This document shows positions 17,796 through 26,807 of a stretch of DNA of 64,000 nucleotides, in pieces. The first letter of the stretch is position 1. Each line of letters begins with the position of its first letter. Both the position numbers and the translations under genes were made by a program. The notes beneath the pieces were generated by a model. It was not told where the DNA came from. It did not search any database and saw only the letters and a program-made list of their open reading frames with translations. Origin of the DNA: JBCBKL01 sp038521825 (GTDB lineage: Bacteria > Pseudomonadota > Alphaproteobacteria > Rhodobacterales > Rhodobacteraceae); the NCBI GenBank assembly GCA_038521825.1, contig JBCBKL010000017.1, forward strand, positions 36,894-100,893, given 5' to 3'.

Positions 17796-18547
17796 GTCGC
17801 ATTCGACCCGTGGGTTCGGACATCGTCGAGATCGACCAAGAACCGCCGGGGCAACAGAGCGGCCTGAAACCAGATCAGGTGGGTATAGACGGAAAACACG
17901 GGGCGTCCCGTGGCACGCCGGATATCCGCAGCATAGGGCACCATGTTGGTGCATTCGAGCAATATCGCCCCTACCTGCGGATTGTCCGTCACGAGCTGTT
18001 GGGCGGCGGCGACATTGTCGGATCGGGCCTGGTCAAAATCAATCTCTGCCGCGTCATCGAGTATGCGCGTGGTAAAATGCGACTGTGCACCTGTGCCGGC
18101 GACCGGGGTGTCATGCGGAATGCCCGCCGCGTCCAGATGCGCCTTGGTCAGCGTCTCGGACGAGATGGTCAGAATACCAAGGGACTGATCGGCAGGCAGC
18201 GACTGGCGGATCATCTGCGCCTGCAATAGGGACGATGACGCTATGGGCACCCCAAGCGCGCGGGACATATCGTTCTGAAACGGGACGAGGAATCCGCAGT
18301 TGGTGGCGATCCCGTCGCATCCCATGTCGACCAGCTCGCGCCCCGCTGCGATAAACGCATCAAGCAATGGTGCCGCATCGCCTCTTACCACATTGTCAGG
18401 TGTCGCGGATGGCACGACTTTAAACTGAACCGGAAAGGGCCATGTGGCAGCATTGCCGATATCCCCGGGAATGCGCGGAAAGCGGGTATTCAGCATCAGG
18501 ATGCCTACGGATGCGCCGAAAACCGTCTTACCGCCGAATGTCGTCAT
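17792..18547 (-). CDS. Asp/Glu racemase-superfamily protein
   Basis: A 251-residue protein of the aspartate/glutamate/hydantoin racemase superfamily. It has the paired catalytic cysteines C84 (IATNCGF) and C199 (LLECTNM) expected for two-base racemisation or isomerisation. Members include amino-acid racemases and maleate isomerase-like enzymes. The ATG at 18547 gives the standard length. It is the first gene of the minus-strand arm and diverges, across 139 bp, from the flavoprotein gene, so one intergenic control region could serve both arms. Confidence 0.82.
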   Translation of the reverse strand: MTTFGGKTVFGASVGILMLNTRFPRIPGDIGNAATWPFPVQFKVVPSATPDNVVRGDAAPLLDAFIAAGRELVDMGCDGIATNCGFLVPFQNDMSRALGVPIASSSLLQAQMIRQSLPADQSLGILTISSETLTKAHLDAAGIPHDTPVAGTGAQSHFTTRILDDAAEIDFDQARSDNVAAAQQLVTDNPQVGAILLECTNMVPYAADIRRATGRPVFSVYTHLIWFQAALLPRRFLVDLDDVRTHGSNAT

Positions 18548-18686
18548 ATCTGCCCCAAACACCGCCGCCCTGCCCCCACGGGTTGCGAACGGCCATGAAT
18601 GAGAGCCTAGTGCAGCGCTTGCTTTGCATACAAGCCTGTGCATTGATCGGGCGGCGCTTTCTCCGGCGCGCCTTGGGGAACAGTGG

Positions 18687-19928
18687 ATGCCAGATCGCGT
18701 GATCATAGCGGGGGCCGGGATCGTGGGCGTATCCACAGGCATATGGCTGCGGCGCACCGGCGACGCACAGGTCACCATCATCGACCGCCTTGCGCCAGGC
18801 GAAGGTACCTCGCACGGTAACGCTGGCGTCATAGCTGCCTGCTCGGTTGCCCCGGTAACAGCGCCGGGGCTTGTCAGAAAAGCGCCCCGGATGCTGGCAA
18901 ACCCCGATTTCCCTCTGTTCATCCGTTGGGGGTATTTTCCAAAACTGCTGCCATGGCTTTTGAAGTACCTCAGCCACGCCAACGACAGCGACACCCGTCG
19001 CATTGCCAAGGGCCTTGCCACTGTGGTCGAGGACAGCGTCGCCCAGCACAAGGCGCTCGTTGATGACACCGACGCCGCTAGGTATGTGCATGAAAGCGAC
19101 TATTCCTTTGCTTATGCAGATCGTACTGCATTCGATGCGGACACATATACATGGGCCCTGCGCCGCGAGGCCGGTTTTGAGCCCCTCATCCGGGAAGGCA
19201 GTGCAGTCCATGAATACGAACCTAACCTGACGCCCGAGGTGGGTTTGCTGGCAACGATGCAAGACCACGGTTTCGTGCATGACCCGGGCGGCTATGTCAA
19301 AGCGCTGGCAGTCGAGTTCGAAAAACTCGGAGGCAAGGTTCTGCAGGCCGAAATCAGGGATCTTGACCTGACCGATGGCAAGATCACCGGGGTGCAAACC
19401 GACGCAGGCGCATACCGCTGCGACCGCGCTATCCTCGCCACTGGGGTCTGGTCAAAGCCGCTCATGCAGAAGCTTGGTTTGAAAATCCCTATCGAAACCG
19501 AGCGCGGTTACCACATCGTGTTCAAGGACGCGTCGGGCGGTCCGTCGCACCCAATCATGGTGGCCAGTGGCAAGTTCGTCGCCACGCCCATGGTTGACGG
19601 TATTCGGTGCGCAGGCGTTGTCGAATTTGGTGGGCTGTCCGCCGGTCCATCGCGACCCGCCTTGCAGCTGCTGCGCAGGCAAGCCAAGGAAAGTTTTCCA
19701 AACCTGTCCTGCAGCGAAGAGGTGGAATGGCTGGGCCACCGCCCCGCGCCATCCGACAGCCTTCCATTAATTGGGCAAGTTGGTGAGACAGGTGTTTTTG
19801 CGGCCTTCGGCCACCATCATATTGGATTGACCGGTGGGCCTAAAACGGGAAGGATCACTGCAGGTCTGGTTGCGGACAAGCCCGTGAACACGGACATAAG
19901 TGCTTTTGATCCAATGCGTTTTGCTTGA
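18687..19928 (+). CDS. FAD-dependent D-amino-acid dehydrogenase-like oxidoreductase
   Basis: A 413-residue DadA/glycine-oxidase-type flavoprotein. The FAD motif GAGIVGVSTG is at residues 8-17, and the C-terminal GHRPAPSDSLPLIG and GHHHIGLTGGP complete the fold. It likely oxidises an amino (or N-alkyl amino) acid to the 2-oxo acid, passing electrons to the respiratory chain. The ATG at 18687 follows GGGGAA. It heads the plus-strand arm, 40 bp before the TRAP binding protein. In this context it could act on the product of the linked racemase or enolase enzyme. Confidence 0.88.
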   Translation: MPDRVIIAGAGIVGVSTGIWLRRTGDAQVTIIDRLAPGEGTSHGNAGVIAACSVAPVTAPGLVRKAPRMLANPDFPLFIRWGYFPKLLPWLLKYLSHANDSDTRRIAKGLATVVEDSVAQHKALVDDTDAARYVHESDYSFAYADRTAFDADTYTWALRREAGFEPLIREGSAVHEYEPNLTPEVGLLATMQDHGFVHDPGGYVKALAVEFEKLGGKVLQAEIRDLDLTDGKITGVQTDAGAYRCDRAILATGVWSKPLMQKLGLKIPIETERGYHIVFKDASGGPSHPIMVASGKFVATPMVDGIRCAGVVEFGGLSAGPSRPALQLLRRQAKESFPNLSCSEEVEWLGHRPAPSDSLPLIGQVGETGVFAAFGHHHIGLTGGPKTGRITAGLVADKPVNTDISAFDPMRFA

Positions 19929-19968
19929 ACAAGTACCAAAAAAAGAAATGACCACCAGGGAGACTAAG

Positions 19969-20946
19969 ATGACAAGTGTCACCAAAACTTGGGCCGCATT
20001 GGCGGCAGCGACGATGCTGGCTTTGCCCGTTGCCGCACAGGAAAAATGGGACCTGCCAATGGCATATTCGGGGTCGAATTTCCACTCCGTCACCGGTGCT
20101 GAATTTGCGAAGTGCGTGACCACCGGAACCGGGGGTGAGATCGAAATCACCACTCACCCTTCCGGTTCGCTCTTTGCCGGGGCCGACATCAAGCGTGCCG
20201 TTCAGACAGGCCAGGTGCCTATCGGTGAACGTCTTCTCTCAGGCCACCAGAACGAAAGCGCAATTTTCGGCTGGGATTCCGTGCCCTTCCTCGTGTCGTC
20301 CTTTGACGAGCATGACAAACTCTATGCCGCAGCGAAACCCCACGTCGAAGAACTGCTGGCTGAGCAAAACCTGACGCTGCTTTACTCCGTCCCGTGGCCG
20401 CCTCAGGGGCTTTACTTCAATAAGGAAGTGAACACGGTCGCCGATATGGAGGGGATCAAGTTTCGGTCCTATAACAACGCGACCGCACGTCTGGCCGAGC
20501 TGACCGGCATGTTGCCTGTGCAGATCGAAGCAGCCGAGATCAGCCAGGCTTTCGCCACCGGTGTGGCCGAGTCGATGGTGTCGTCAGGTGCGACCGGATA
20601 CGACCGCAAGGTCTGGGAAAGCCTGAGCCACTTTTATTCGGTCGACGCCTGGTTGCCGCGCAACTACATGCTCATCAACTCCGACGTCTGGGCGGACGTT
20701 TCCGACGCCAACAAGAACGTCATCAACGCCTGTGCAGGAATGGCCGAGTACGCAGGGACATGGCGCGCCAAGGAATACACCGGCTTTACTCTTGCGGGAT
20801 TGGCCGAGGGTGGCATGACCGTGGGACCAGCCGGTGACGCAATGATGAGCGGCCTCAAGGAAGTGGGTGCCACGATGACATCCGAATGGCTCGAAGCGGC
20901 AGGTGAGACTGGCAAGGCCATAGTCGACGCTTTCAACGCCAACTAA
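19969..20946 (+). CDS. TRAP transporter substrate-binding protein (DctP type)
   Basis: A 325-residue periplasmic binding protein with a clear signal peptide (cut near residue 23, VAAQ) and the family motifs LPMAYSG and LYFNKEVNTVADMEGIKF. TRAP systems import carboxylated solutes using the sodium gradient; the conserved carboxylate-binding arginine is probably R in KFRSYNNAT. ATG at 19969 has AGGGAG upstream. The small and large permeases follow, separated by a stem-loop at 20958-20984. Confidence 0.92.
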   Translation: MTSVTKTWAALAAATMLALPVAAQEKWDLPMAYSGSNFHSVTGAEFAKCVTTGTGGEIEITTHPSGSLFAGADIKRAVQTGQVPIGERLLSGHQNESAIFGWDSVPFLVSSFDEHDKLYAAAKPHVEELLAEQNLTLLYSVPWPPQGLYFNKEVNTVADMEGIKFRSYNNATARLAELTGMLPVQIEAAEISQAFATGVAESMVSSGATGYDRKVWESLSHFYSVDAWLPRNYMLINSDVWADVSDANKNVINACAGMAEYAGTWRAKEYTGFTLAGLAEGGMTVGPAGDAMMSGLKEVGATMTSEWLEAAGETGKAIVDAFNAN

Positions 20947-20957
20947 GCGACGATGGA

Positions 20958-20984
20958 CGGGTCGGCCAGGATCAGGCCGGCCCG
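20958..20984 (+). promoter_or_regulatory. intercistronic stem-loop after the TRAP binding-protein gene
   Basis: GGGTCGGCC (20959-20967) pairs with GGCCGGCCC (20975-20983) around a 7-base loop, extended by a C-G pair, in the 64-bp gap before the small permease. It lacks a real T run. It probably stabilises or partially terminates the message so that binding protein exceeds permease. Confidence 0.6.
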
Positions 20985-21010
20985 CTTTACCGTGCGCGGA
21001 GGACAGACCC

Positions 21011-21547
21011 ATGACCGGACTTCTGCGCGGTCTGCGCCGCGTTCTTGATTTTCTTTATTTTGGTGCGGGTGTTCTGGCCGCCTTTTGCCTTATCGCCATC
21101 CTGCTCTTGATCGTCGCGCAGATGGTAGCTCGCTGGACCGGGGAAATCTTTCCAGGCGCTGCGAATTATGCGGGCTATGCCATGGCGGCGGCCAGCTTCT
21201 TTGCCTTTGCCAATGCGCTCAACCGTGGCGCACATATCCGCGTGTCTCTGCTGCTGAATGCAGTCCCCGCTCGCTTCCGGAGGTTCCTTGAAACCTGGTG
21301 CTTTGCCATCGCAGCGGGCGTCATGTGGTACTTCACCTACTACGCCTATTGGTTCGCGTACTGGTCCTGGAAGTTCAACGAGGTCAGCCAGGCGCAGGAC
21401 GCCACGCCCATGTGGATCCCGCAATCGGTCATGGTTATCGGCGGCGGTATCCTGGCGCTGGCCCTGACCGATCATCTGATCCACGTGCTGGTGCAGGGAG
21501 ATCACCGGATAAAGCGCGACCTCGTCGACCAGAGCTTTGCGGAATAG
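21011..21547 (+). CDS. TRAP transporter small permease (DctQ type)
   Basis: A 178-residue membrane protein with four predicted helices and the family sequence FANALNRGAHIRVSLLL. It forms the membrane complex with the large permease encoded next (gap 4 bp). The ATG at 21011 has GGAGGA upstream. Confidence 0.92.
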   Translation: MTGLLRGLRRVLDFLYFGAGVLAAFCLIAILLLIVAQMVARWTGEIFPGAANYAGYAMAAASFFAFANALNRGAHIRVSLLLNAVPARFRRFLETWCFAIAAGVMWYFTYYAYWFAYWSWKFNEVSQAQDATPMWIPQSVMVIGGGILALALTDHLIHVLVQGDHRIKRDLVDQSFAE

Positions 21548-21551
21548 CACG

Positions 21552-22859
21552 ATGGAAGAAATCTATGCCATCACGCTGTTCCTCTTTGTTCTGTTCCTGC
21601 TTTTGGGCACAGGGGTCTGGGTGGGCCTTGCCCTCATGGGCGTCGCCTGGGTGGGGATGGAGCTCTTCACCTCCCGACCCGTCGGCGACACCATGATCAC
21701 GACGATCTGGGCCACATCCTCCAGTTGGACACTGACCGCGCTGCCCCTGTTCATCTGGATGGGTGAAATCCTTTTTCGCACCCGGCTGAGCGAAGACATG
21801 TTTCGGGGCCTCTCGCCCTGGCTTGCGCGCCTGCCCGGCGGACTTGTTCATACCAACATTGTTGGATGCACGGTCTTTGCGGCCGTGTCTGGGTCATCCG
21901 CCGCGACGCTCACGACGGTGGGCAAGATGTCGATCCCCGAACTGCGCGCACGCGACTACCCCGAACGCATAGTCATCGGCACGCTCGCTGGCGCGGCCAC
22001 GTTGGGGCTGATGATCCCGCCTTCGCTCGCGCTCATTGTCTATGGCGTCACTGTCAACGAAAGCATCACGCAGCTGTTTTTTGCGGGGGTCTTTCCGGGC
22101 CTCTGTCTGGCCTTGATGTTCATGGGCTATGTCGCCGCCTACTCCTATCTGTCTGGCACCTGGAACCCCAAGCGCGAGACAGGCATGTCCTTTGCCGAGA
22201 AGCTGCGGAATTCGCGCTTTCTGATCCCCGTCCTGTGCCTGATCTTCGTTGTCATTGGATCGATGTATGCGGGCTATGCCACCGCGACCGAAGCGGCTGC
22301 TATAGGAGTCATCGGGGCGCTGATCCTGGCCGCAAGCCAACGGTCGCTGAACTGGAACACCTTCACTGAGAGCCTGATGGGGGCAACGCGCACCTCGGCC
22401 ATGATAGCGTTGATCCTCGCCGGTGCTGCCTTTCTGAAACTCGCCATGGGCTTTACCGGCCTGCCTCGGGCCCTCGCCGACGGGATTGCCACGATGGAGC
22501 TGTCACGCTTTGAGCTCCTGATGATCCTGATGGTGTTCTACATCGTGTTGGGCATGTTCCTGGATGGCATCTCGTCCGTGGTGCTGACCATGGCCGTGGT
22601 CGAACCGATGGTGCGCGAAGCAGGCATCGACCTGATATGGTTCGGGATCTTCGTCGTGGTGGTGGTTGAGATGGCACAGATCACGCCGCCCATCGGCTTC
22701 AACCTCTTTGTCCTGCAAGGCATGACAGAACACGAAATGGGCTATATCACCCGCGCCGCATTCCCGATGTTCATGATAATGGTGCTGATGTGCTTTGTTC
22801 TGATCTGGTTCCCGGACATCGCCATGTGGCTGCCCGACACCATGCGACAGGCGCCCTGA
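21552..22859 (+). CDS. TRAP transporter large permease (DctM type)
   Basis: A 435-residue protein with about twelve hydrophobic segments. It carries DctM signatures: SGSSAATLTTVGKM, GAATLGLMIPPSLALIVYGV and the C-terminal TPPIGFNLFVLQG. It catalyses sodium-coupled solute entry. The ATG at 21552 was chosen over the upstream TTG inside the small-permease gene because MEEIYAITLFL is a natural start. Confidence 0.94.
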   Translation: MEEIYAITLFLFVLFLLLGTGVWVGLALMGVAWVGMELFTSRPVGDTMITTIWATSSSWTLTALPLFIWMGEILFRTRLSEDMFRGLSPWLARLPGGLVHTNIVGCTVFAAVSGSSAATLTTVGKMSIPELRARDYPERIVIGTLAGAATLGLMIPPSLALIVYGVTVNESITQLFFAGVFPGLCLALMFMGYVAAYSYLSGTWNPKRETGMSFAEKLRNSRFLIPVLCLIFVVIGSMYAGYATATEAAAIGVIGALILAASQRSLNWNTFTESLMGATRTSAMIALILAGAAFLKLAMGFTGLPRALADGIATMELSRFELLMILMVFYIVLGMFLDGISSVVLTMAVVEPMVREAGIDLIWFGIFVVVVVEMAQITPPIGFNLFVLQGMTEHEMGYITRAAFPMFMIMVLMCFVLIWFPDIAMWLPDTMRQAP

Positions 22860-22862
22860 CGC

Positions 22863-23789
22863 GTGCTGAACGCGCTCGTCTGGACCGGCAGGCAAGGCCG
22901 TTACTTTTTGATCGCTGGGCTGACTATCGGGTTGCTATCACCCGGCTTGGCCGAGGTTCTGCGCCCCTGGATCGGAACATTGGTGGCGGTTCTGCTGTTC
23001 GTTACCGGCCTCCGGATCGGGGCTCGCGCCGCATTGGGAAGCCTGGAGGATCTGCGGCCTTCTCTGGCACGCATTGGTGTGTTGCAAACTCTTCTTCCCC
23101 TGGTTCTCGCTGGTGCCCTGTGGACGCTGGGCCTAGCGGATCACCCGCTGTCGCTCGCCGCTGTCTTGATGTTGGCAGCGCCCTCGCTGACCGGCGCACC
23201 GAACTTCGCGATCATGATGGACCGCGACCCAGTTCCGGGCATGCGGCTGCTGGTATTGGGAACTGCGCTTTTTCCCTTTACGGCGTTTCCGGTCCTGTGG
23301 CTGCTCGACCCGACAGGTGGCGGAGCCCTGGGCGCGATGTCGCTCTCCCTCGGCCTGCTCGGGGCGATCCTTGGGGCCGCTGGATTGGGATTTGCCCTGC
23401 GGTCTTTCAGCCCAAGTCTTGGAACGCCAATGGCCCAGCGCGCACTGGACGGTTTTGCGGCAATCTTATTGGCCGTGGTGGTTGTAGGGCTGATGAGCGC
23501 GGTCGGGCCTCTACTCAGATCAGAGCCGCTGGAGTTGCTGAAATGGCTGGCGGTCGCGCTCTCCATCAATGTCGTGCTTGTCGTCGCCACGCTTCAAGTG
23601 TCTCGCTGGGCAAATCTGGGGATGCGCCTTTCTACGGCGATCTACGCGGGAAATAGAAACATAGCGCTGTTCTTGGTTACACTTCCCGATGCTGTTGCTG
23701 CACCGTTGTTGGTCTTTGTGGGCTGCTATCAGGTTCCCATGTACTTGACGCCGGTCCTGCTGTCCCGACTGCGGTCAGACCGCATTTGA
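22863..23789 (+). CDS. BASS/bile-acid-symporter-like membrane protein
   Basis: A 308-residue polytopic membrane protein with about nine to ten hydrophobic segments. Its two halves resemble the bile acid:sodium symporter fold (for example AAPSLTGAPNFAIMMDRD and YAGNRNIALFLVTLPD). It begins with GTG three bases after the TRAP large permease stop, so it is co-transcribed with the catabolic cluster. It may be a second transporter for a pathway product or efflux of an intermediate. I cannot name the family with certainty. Confidence 0.65.
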   Translation: MLNALVWTGRQGRYFLIAGLTIGLLSPGLAEVLRPWIGTLVAVLLFVTGLRIGARAALGSLEDLRPSLARIGVLQTLLPLVLAGALWTLGLADHPLSLAAVLMLAAPSLTGAPNFAIMMDRDPVPGMRLLVLGTALFPFTAFPVLWLLDPTGGGALGAMSLSLGLLGAILGAAGLGFALRSFSPSLGTPMAQRALDGFAAILLAVVVVGLMSAVGPLLRSEPLELLKWLAVALSINVVLVVATLQVSRWANLGMRLSTAIYAGNRNIALFLVTLPDAVAAPLLVFVGCYQVPMYLTPVLLSRLRSDRI

Positions 23790-24453
23790 TCGTTCATACT
23801 TGAGTTTGTTGCGAGTGCCCCGGGCGTTTTGATGGTCAATGATAACGCCACGATGCAGTGCGGTGTTGGTCCGACGTCAATTTCATGCCGACCGAGGCAT
23901 GCGTTCGCAATGTCTTCGCTTAATCATGTATACACTCGACGGCCTGCTCGTTGCTTGCCGCCGGATCGGGCGCGCACCCGCGGTGACCACCCGCAACCCG
24001 CACTTTTTGCCGGAAGAAAGCTCGAAACCGGCAATCAAGACTTTCGCTGCATCGAAAGCCAGGACGCTAGCAAAGTCGATATCCTGGCGCCGAACGGTCT
24101 TTCGGATTTTGCCAATTCATGAACTCTCAGTTACTGGGTCGTCATTGCAGGCCATCCCAATGATGGATTGCGCTTGGGGTCTGGTTTGCCGGTCGAACAA
24201 ATACCGTGCTGAGTTTTGCCATGCCCTAATTTGCCCAGATGAGCAGGAGATGAGGCCGGGCGGCGCAAGACAATATGCAATGACGGGCCGCTGTCGTACG
24301 ATGATCCGGCAAGTCGCGAGCAGTGTTGGGCCGGAGGACACACGATTTGAATGTGCTTGAACGGCGTGAAATTTCACTTCCGCAACCGCCCATTCCGCGC
24401 TTGCGCGCCATGGGTCGCGCCTATAATTTCGGCGAAAAACAAAAAGGTGCGCC
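23790..24453. other. 664-bp region without a recognisable gene
   Basis: Open frames on both strands (for example 23839-24360 plus) have no recognisable motif, no ribosome site and Arg/Cys-rich composition. The only supported element is the TATAAT at 24422-24427, placed 26 bases before the next gene. Confidence 0.5.
24401..24427 (+). promoter_or_regulatory. candidate promoter of the KAS III-like gene
   Basis: TTGCGC (24401-24406) and a perfect TATAAT (24422-24427) are 15 bases apart, giving a leader of about 20 bases. Pattern-based; spacing is on the short side. Confidence 0.45.
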
Positions 24454-25581
24454 TTGACCCACACGCCTGCCATCACCGGAACCGGTGTTTTCACCCCAGA
24501 AAAGTCGATCTCGAACGCTGAACTGGTCGCTGCTTTCAACGCCTACGCGGATCGGTACAACGAAGCCAACAAGGCGCAGATCGATGCCGGTGAGCTGGAG
24601 GCGAAAGCCCACTCATCTGAGGATTTCATCTTCAAAGCCTCCGGGATCGAAAGCCGCTTTGTCATTGATAAGGACGGTATTCTGGATCCCGATGTGATGC
24701 ACCCGCTCTTTCGTCAGCGGACAGACGACGAACCGGGCCTGATGGCCGAAATGGCGCTCGAGGCCGCGCACAAGGCGCTCGACCAAGCGGGCAAGACGGC
24801 GCTTGATGTCGATGCCGTGATCTGTGCCGCCTCAAATCTCGAACGGGCCTATCCTGCAGTTGCAATCGAGATCCAGGATCTGCTTGGCATTCAGGGATTT
24901 GCATTCGACATGAACGTCGCCTGCAGTTCGGCCACATTCGGCATACAGGCCGCTGCGGATATGGTGCGATCGGGCTCAATCCGCTCAGCGCTCGTCATCA
25001 ACCCGGAAATCTGTTCGGCCCACCTGGAATGGCGTGACCGCGACTGTCATTTCATCTTTGGCGATGTGGCGACGGCCACTTTCATCGAACGGATCGAAGA
25101 CGCAAAGGGCCCCCATTTCGAAATCAAGTCGACCCGCTGCGCGACGCAATTCTCAAACAACATTCGCAACAATAACGGGTTTCTGCGTCGCTCCCGTCCA
25201 GACGGGCTGAAAGATCGCCGCGACATGCAATTCATGCAGAATGGGCGGAAGGTCTTCAAAGAAGTCTTGCCCATGGTCAGCCAGCACATTGCCGACCACA
25301 TGGCAGACGAAGGCGTGGTCAGCACCGATCTCAAACGGCTTTGGCTGCATCAGGCCAACAGATCGATGAATGACTTCATCGGCAAAAAGGTTATGGGCCG
25401 CGACCCTGAGCCGGGCGAACAACCCAACATCCTGCAGGACTATGCCAACACGTCTTCAGCGGGGTCCATCATCGCGTTTTCCAAATATTCCAGCGACTTG
25501 AACGATGGCGACGTCGGTCTGATCTGTTCGTTCGGTGCGGGCTATTCGGTGGGATCCGTGCTGGTTGAACGGCACGCCTAA
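24454..25581 (+). CDS. beta-ketoacyl-ACP synthase III-like protein
   Basis: A 375-residue thiolase-fold condensing enzyme. Catalytic residues are C157 (VACSSATFG), H299 (LHQANRSM) and N332 (YANTSSAGS), the KAS III triad. It is about 55 residues longer than housekeeping FabH because of an N-terminal insertion (residues about 25-60) and an Arg-rich loop near 240-260, so it belongs to a side branch whose starter unit is unknown. TTG at 24454 is the start, supported by AAAGGTG six bases upstream and by the normal N-terminus TPAITGTGVFTPE. It stands alone; its stop overlaps a convergent gene by 4 bp. Confidence 0.88.
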   Translation: MTHTPAITGTGVFTPEKSISNAELVAAFNAYADRYNEANKAQIDAGELEAKAHSSEDFIFKASGIESRFVIDKDGILDPDVMHPLFRQRTDDEPGLMAEMALEAAHKALDQAGKTALDVDAVICAASNLERAYPAVAIEIQDLLGIQGFAFDMNVACSSATFGIQAAADMVRSGSIRSALVINPEICSAHLEWRDRDCHFIFGDVATATFIERIEDAKGPHFEIKSTRCATQFSNNIRNNNGFLRRSRPDGLKDRRDMQFMQNGRKVFKEVLPMVSQHIADHMADEGVVSTDLKRLWLHQANRSMNDFIGKKVMGRDPEPGEQPNILQDYANTSSAGSIIAFSKYSSDLNDGDVGLICSFGAGYSVGSVLVERHA

Positions 25582-25976
25582 GGCGGCGTCGGGTGCCCGT
25601 CGAACTGTTTGGCGTCATCGCAGATCTGGTACCACGACGGTTTTTCACGTACGAATTCGTGGAACTGGTTTTTCAGTGATAAATCATCGTCGAGGGCATT
25701 GGCCGCGATTGGAAAGCTTTCGTCGTCCGACAGGATTTCACCTAGTGATGAACCACACGTCTTGCAGAAACATCGACCGTATTTGTAAGGCGCGCCGGGC
25801 GTAAAAAGTGCGACATTTTCTTTGCCAGCGATCCATTTCAGATCGGCTTTCTTAATAAAGACAATGGCGCTTGCCCCGGCCTTTCTGCAACGCGAGCAAT
25901 GGCAGGTGCCCATCATGCTCGGTTCGTCCGCCAACTCGAATTTGACAGCGCCGCAACAGCAGCTTCCCCTGATCAT
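25578..25976 (-). CDS. GFA/CENP-V-domain protein
   Basis: A 132-residue zinc-binding protein of the glutathione-dependent formaldehyde-activating family. The zinc cysteines are visible: CCCGAV near the N-terminus, CHCSRC at about residues 25-30 and CKTCGSSLG near 71-79. Homologues bind zinc and some bind glutathione; a true formaldehyde role is rarely shown. The start at 25976 has GAGGAG upstream. It is convergent with the KAS III-like gene. Confidence 0.88.
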   Translation of the reverse strand: MIRGSCCCGAVKFELADEPSMMGTCHCSRCRKAGASAIVFIKKADLKWIAGKENVALFTPGAPYKYGRCFCKTCGSSLGEILSDDESFPIAANALDDDLSLKNQFHEFVREKPSWYQICDDAKQFDGHPTPP

Positions 25977-26093
25977 TCGCCTGAAACTCCTCAGTCAAGC
26001 CCCGGTGGTGAGAACATTAAGAGAACAAATGTCGCTTTGGCAATGGTCCGGAGCATTGGGGGATCGGGTTCGGCGGCAATCCACCGGGCGGCC

Positions 26094-26807
26094 TTAGATC
26101 GACTTGAGCGAGACCCGCTTGTGGACGGCTTCGACGTCTTCGACGCGCTCCGAATAGCGGTCGACAAGGTAGTCCTTACGGCCCCGCACCATCCAGGTGA
26201 ATTTGACCAGCTCTTCCATCACGTCGACGACGCGGCGGTAAAACGGGCCGTCATGCAAGCGGCCATCTTGGAATTCCAGCCACGCTTTGGCGATGCTCGA
26301 CTGGTTCGGGATCGTCACCATCCGCATCCAACGGCCGAGGATGCGCATCTGGTTCACCGCGTTAAAACTTTGCGACCCGCCGGAAACCTGCATAACGGCC
26401 AGCGTCTTGCCCTGGGTCGGTCGGATCCCCCCCTTCATCGACAGCGGCAGCCAGTCGATCTGGGTTTTCATGAGGCCGGTCATAGCGCCATGGCGCTCAG
26501 GCGATGACCACACCATCCCTTCGGACCATGTTGCCAGTTCCCTCAGTTCCTGCACTTTGGGATGTTCCGGTTCGGCATCGTCAACCAAAGGCAAGCCGGA
26601 CGGATCAAATATGCGGGTCTCGCAGCCGAGGTATTCGAGAATGCGCGCCCCTTCTTCGGCCGCGCGGCGGGAATAGCTGACATCGCGCAGGGAACCGTAG
26701 AGCAAGAGGATTCGTGGTGGGTGCCCAGGATCCTCCGGAGCCTTTAGCAAATCCACGTCGATCCGGTTCAATGCTTCGGCCACGAGGGCCGGCATGTCAT
26801 CAGACAC
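26094..26807 (-). CDS. arsH: ArsH-type NADPH-dependent FMN reductase
   Basis: A 237-residue flavodoxin-like enzyme. FMN-binding LLYGSLRDVSYSRRAAEE and the ArsH-specific SSPERHGAMTGLMKTQIDW and GGSQSFNAVNQMR are present. ArsH oxidises trivalent organoarsenicals or reduces quinones and metals using NADPH. No arsR, arsB or arsC is nearby, so it is an orphan. The start is ambiguous: GTG at 26807 overlaps the upstream gene by 8 bp, and an in-frame ATG lies at 26795. It is probably co-transcribed with the HTH protein upstream. Confidence 0.92.
   Translation of the reverse strand: MSDDMPALVAEALNRIDVDLLKAPEDPGHPPRILLLYGSLRDVSYSRRAAEEGARILEYLGCETRIFDPSGLPLVDDAEPEHPKVQELRELATWSEGMVWSSPERHGAMTGLMKTQIDWLPLSMKGGIRPTQGKTLAVMQVSGGSQSFNAVNQMRILGRWMRMVTIPNQSSIAKAWLEFQDGRLHDGPFYRRVVDVMEELVKFTWMVRGRKDYLVDRYSERVEDVEAVHKRVSLKSI

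Noticed and set aside
23839..24360. Plus-strand open frame of 173 codons in the gap before the KAS III-like gene
   Set aside because: Cys/Arg-rich with no motif, no ribosome site and no coherence; not called as a gene.
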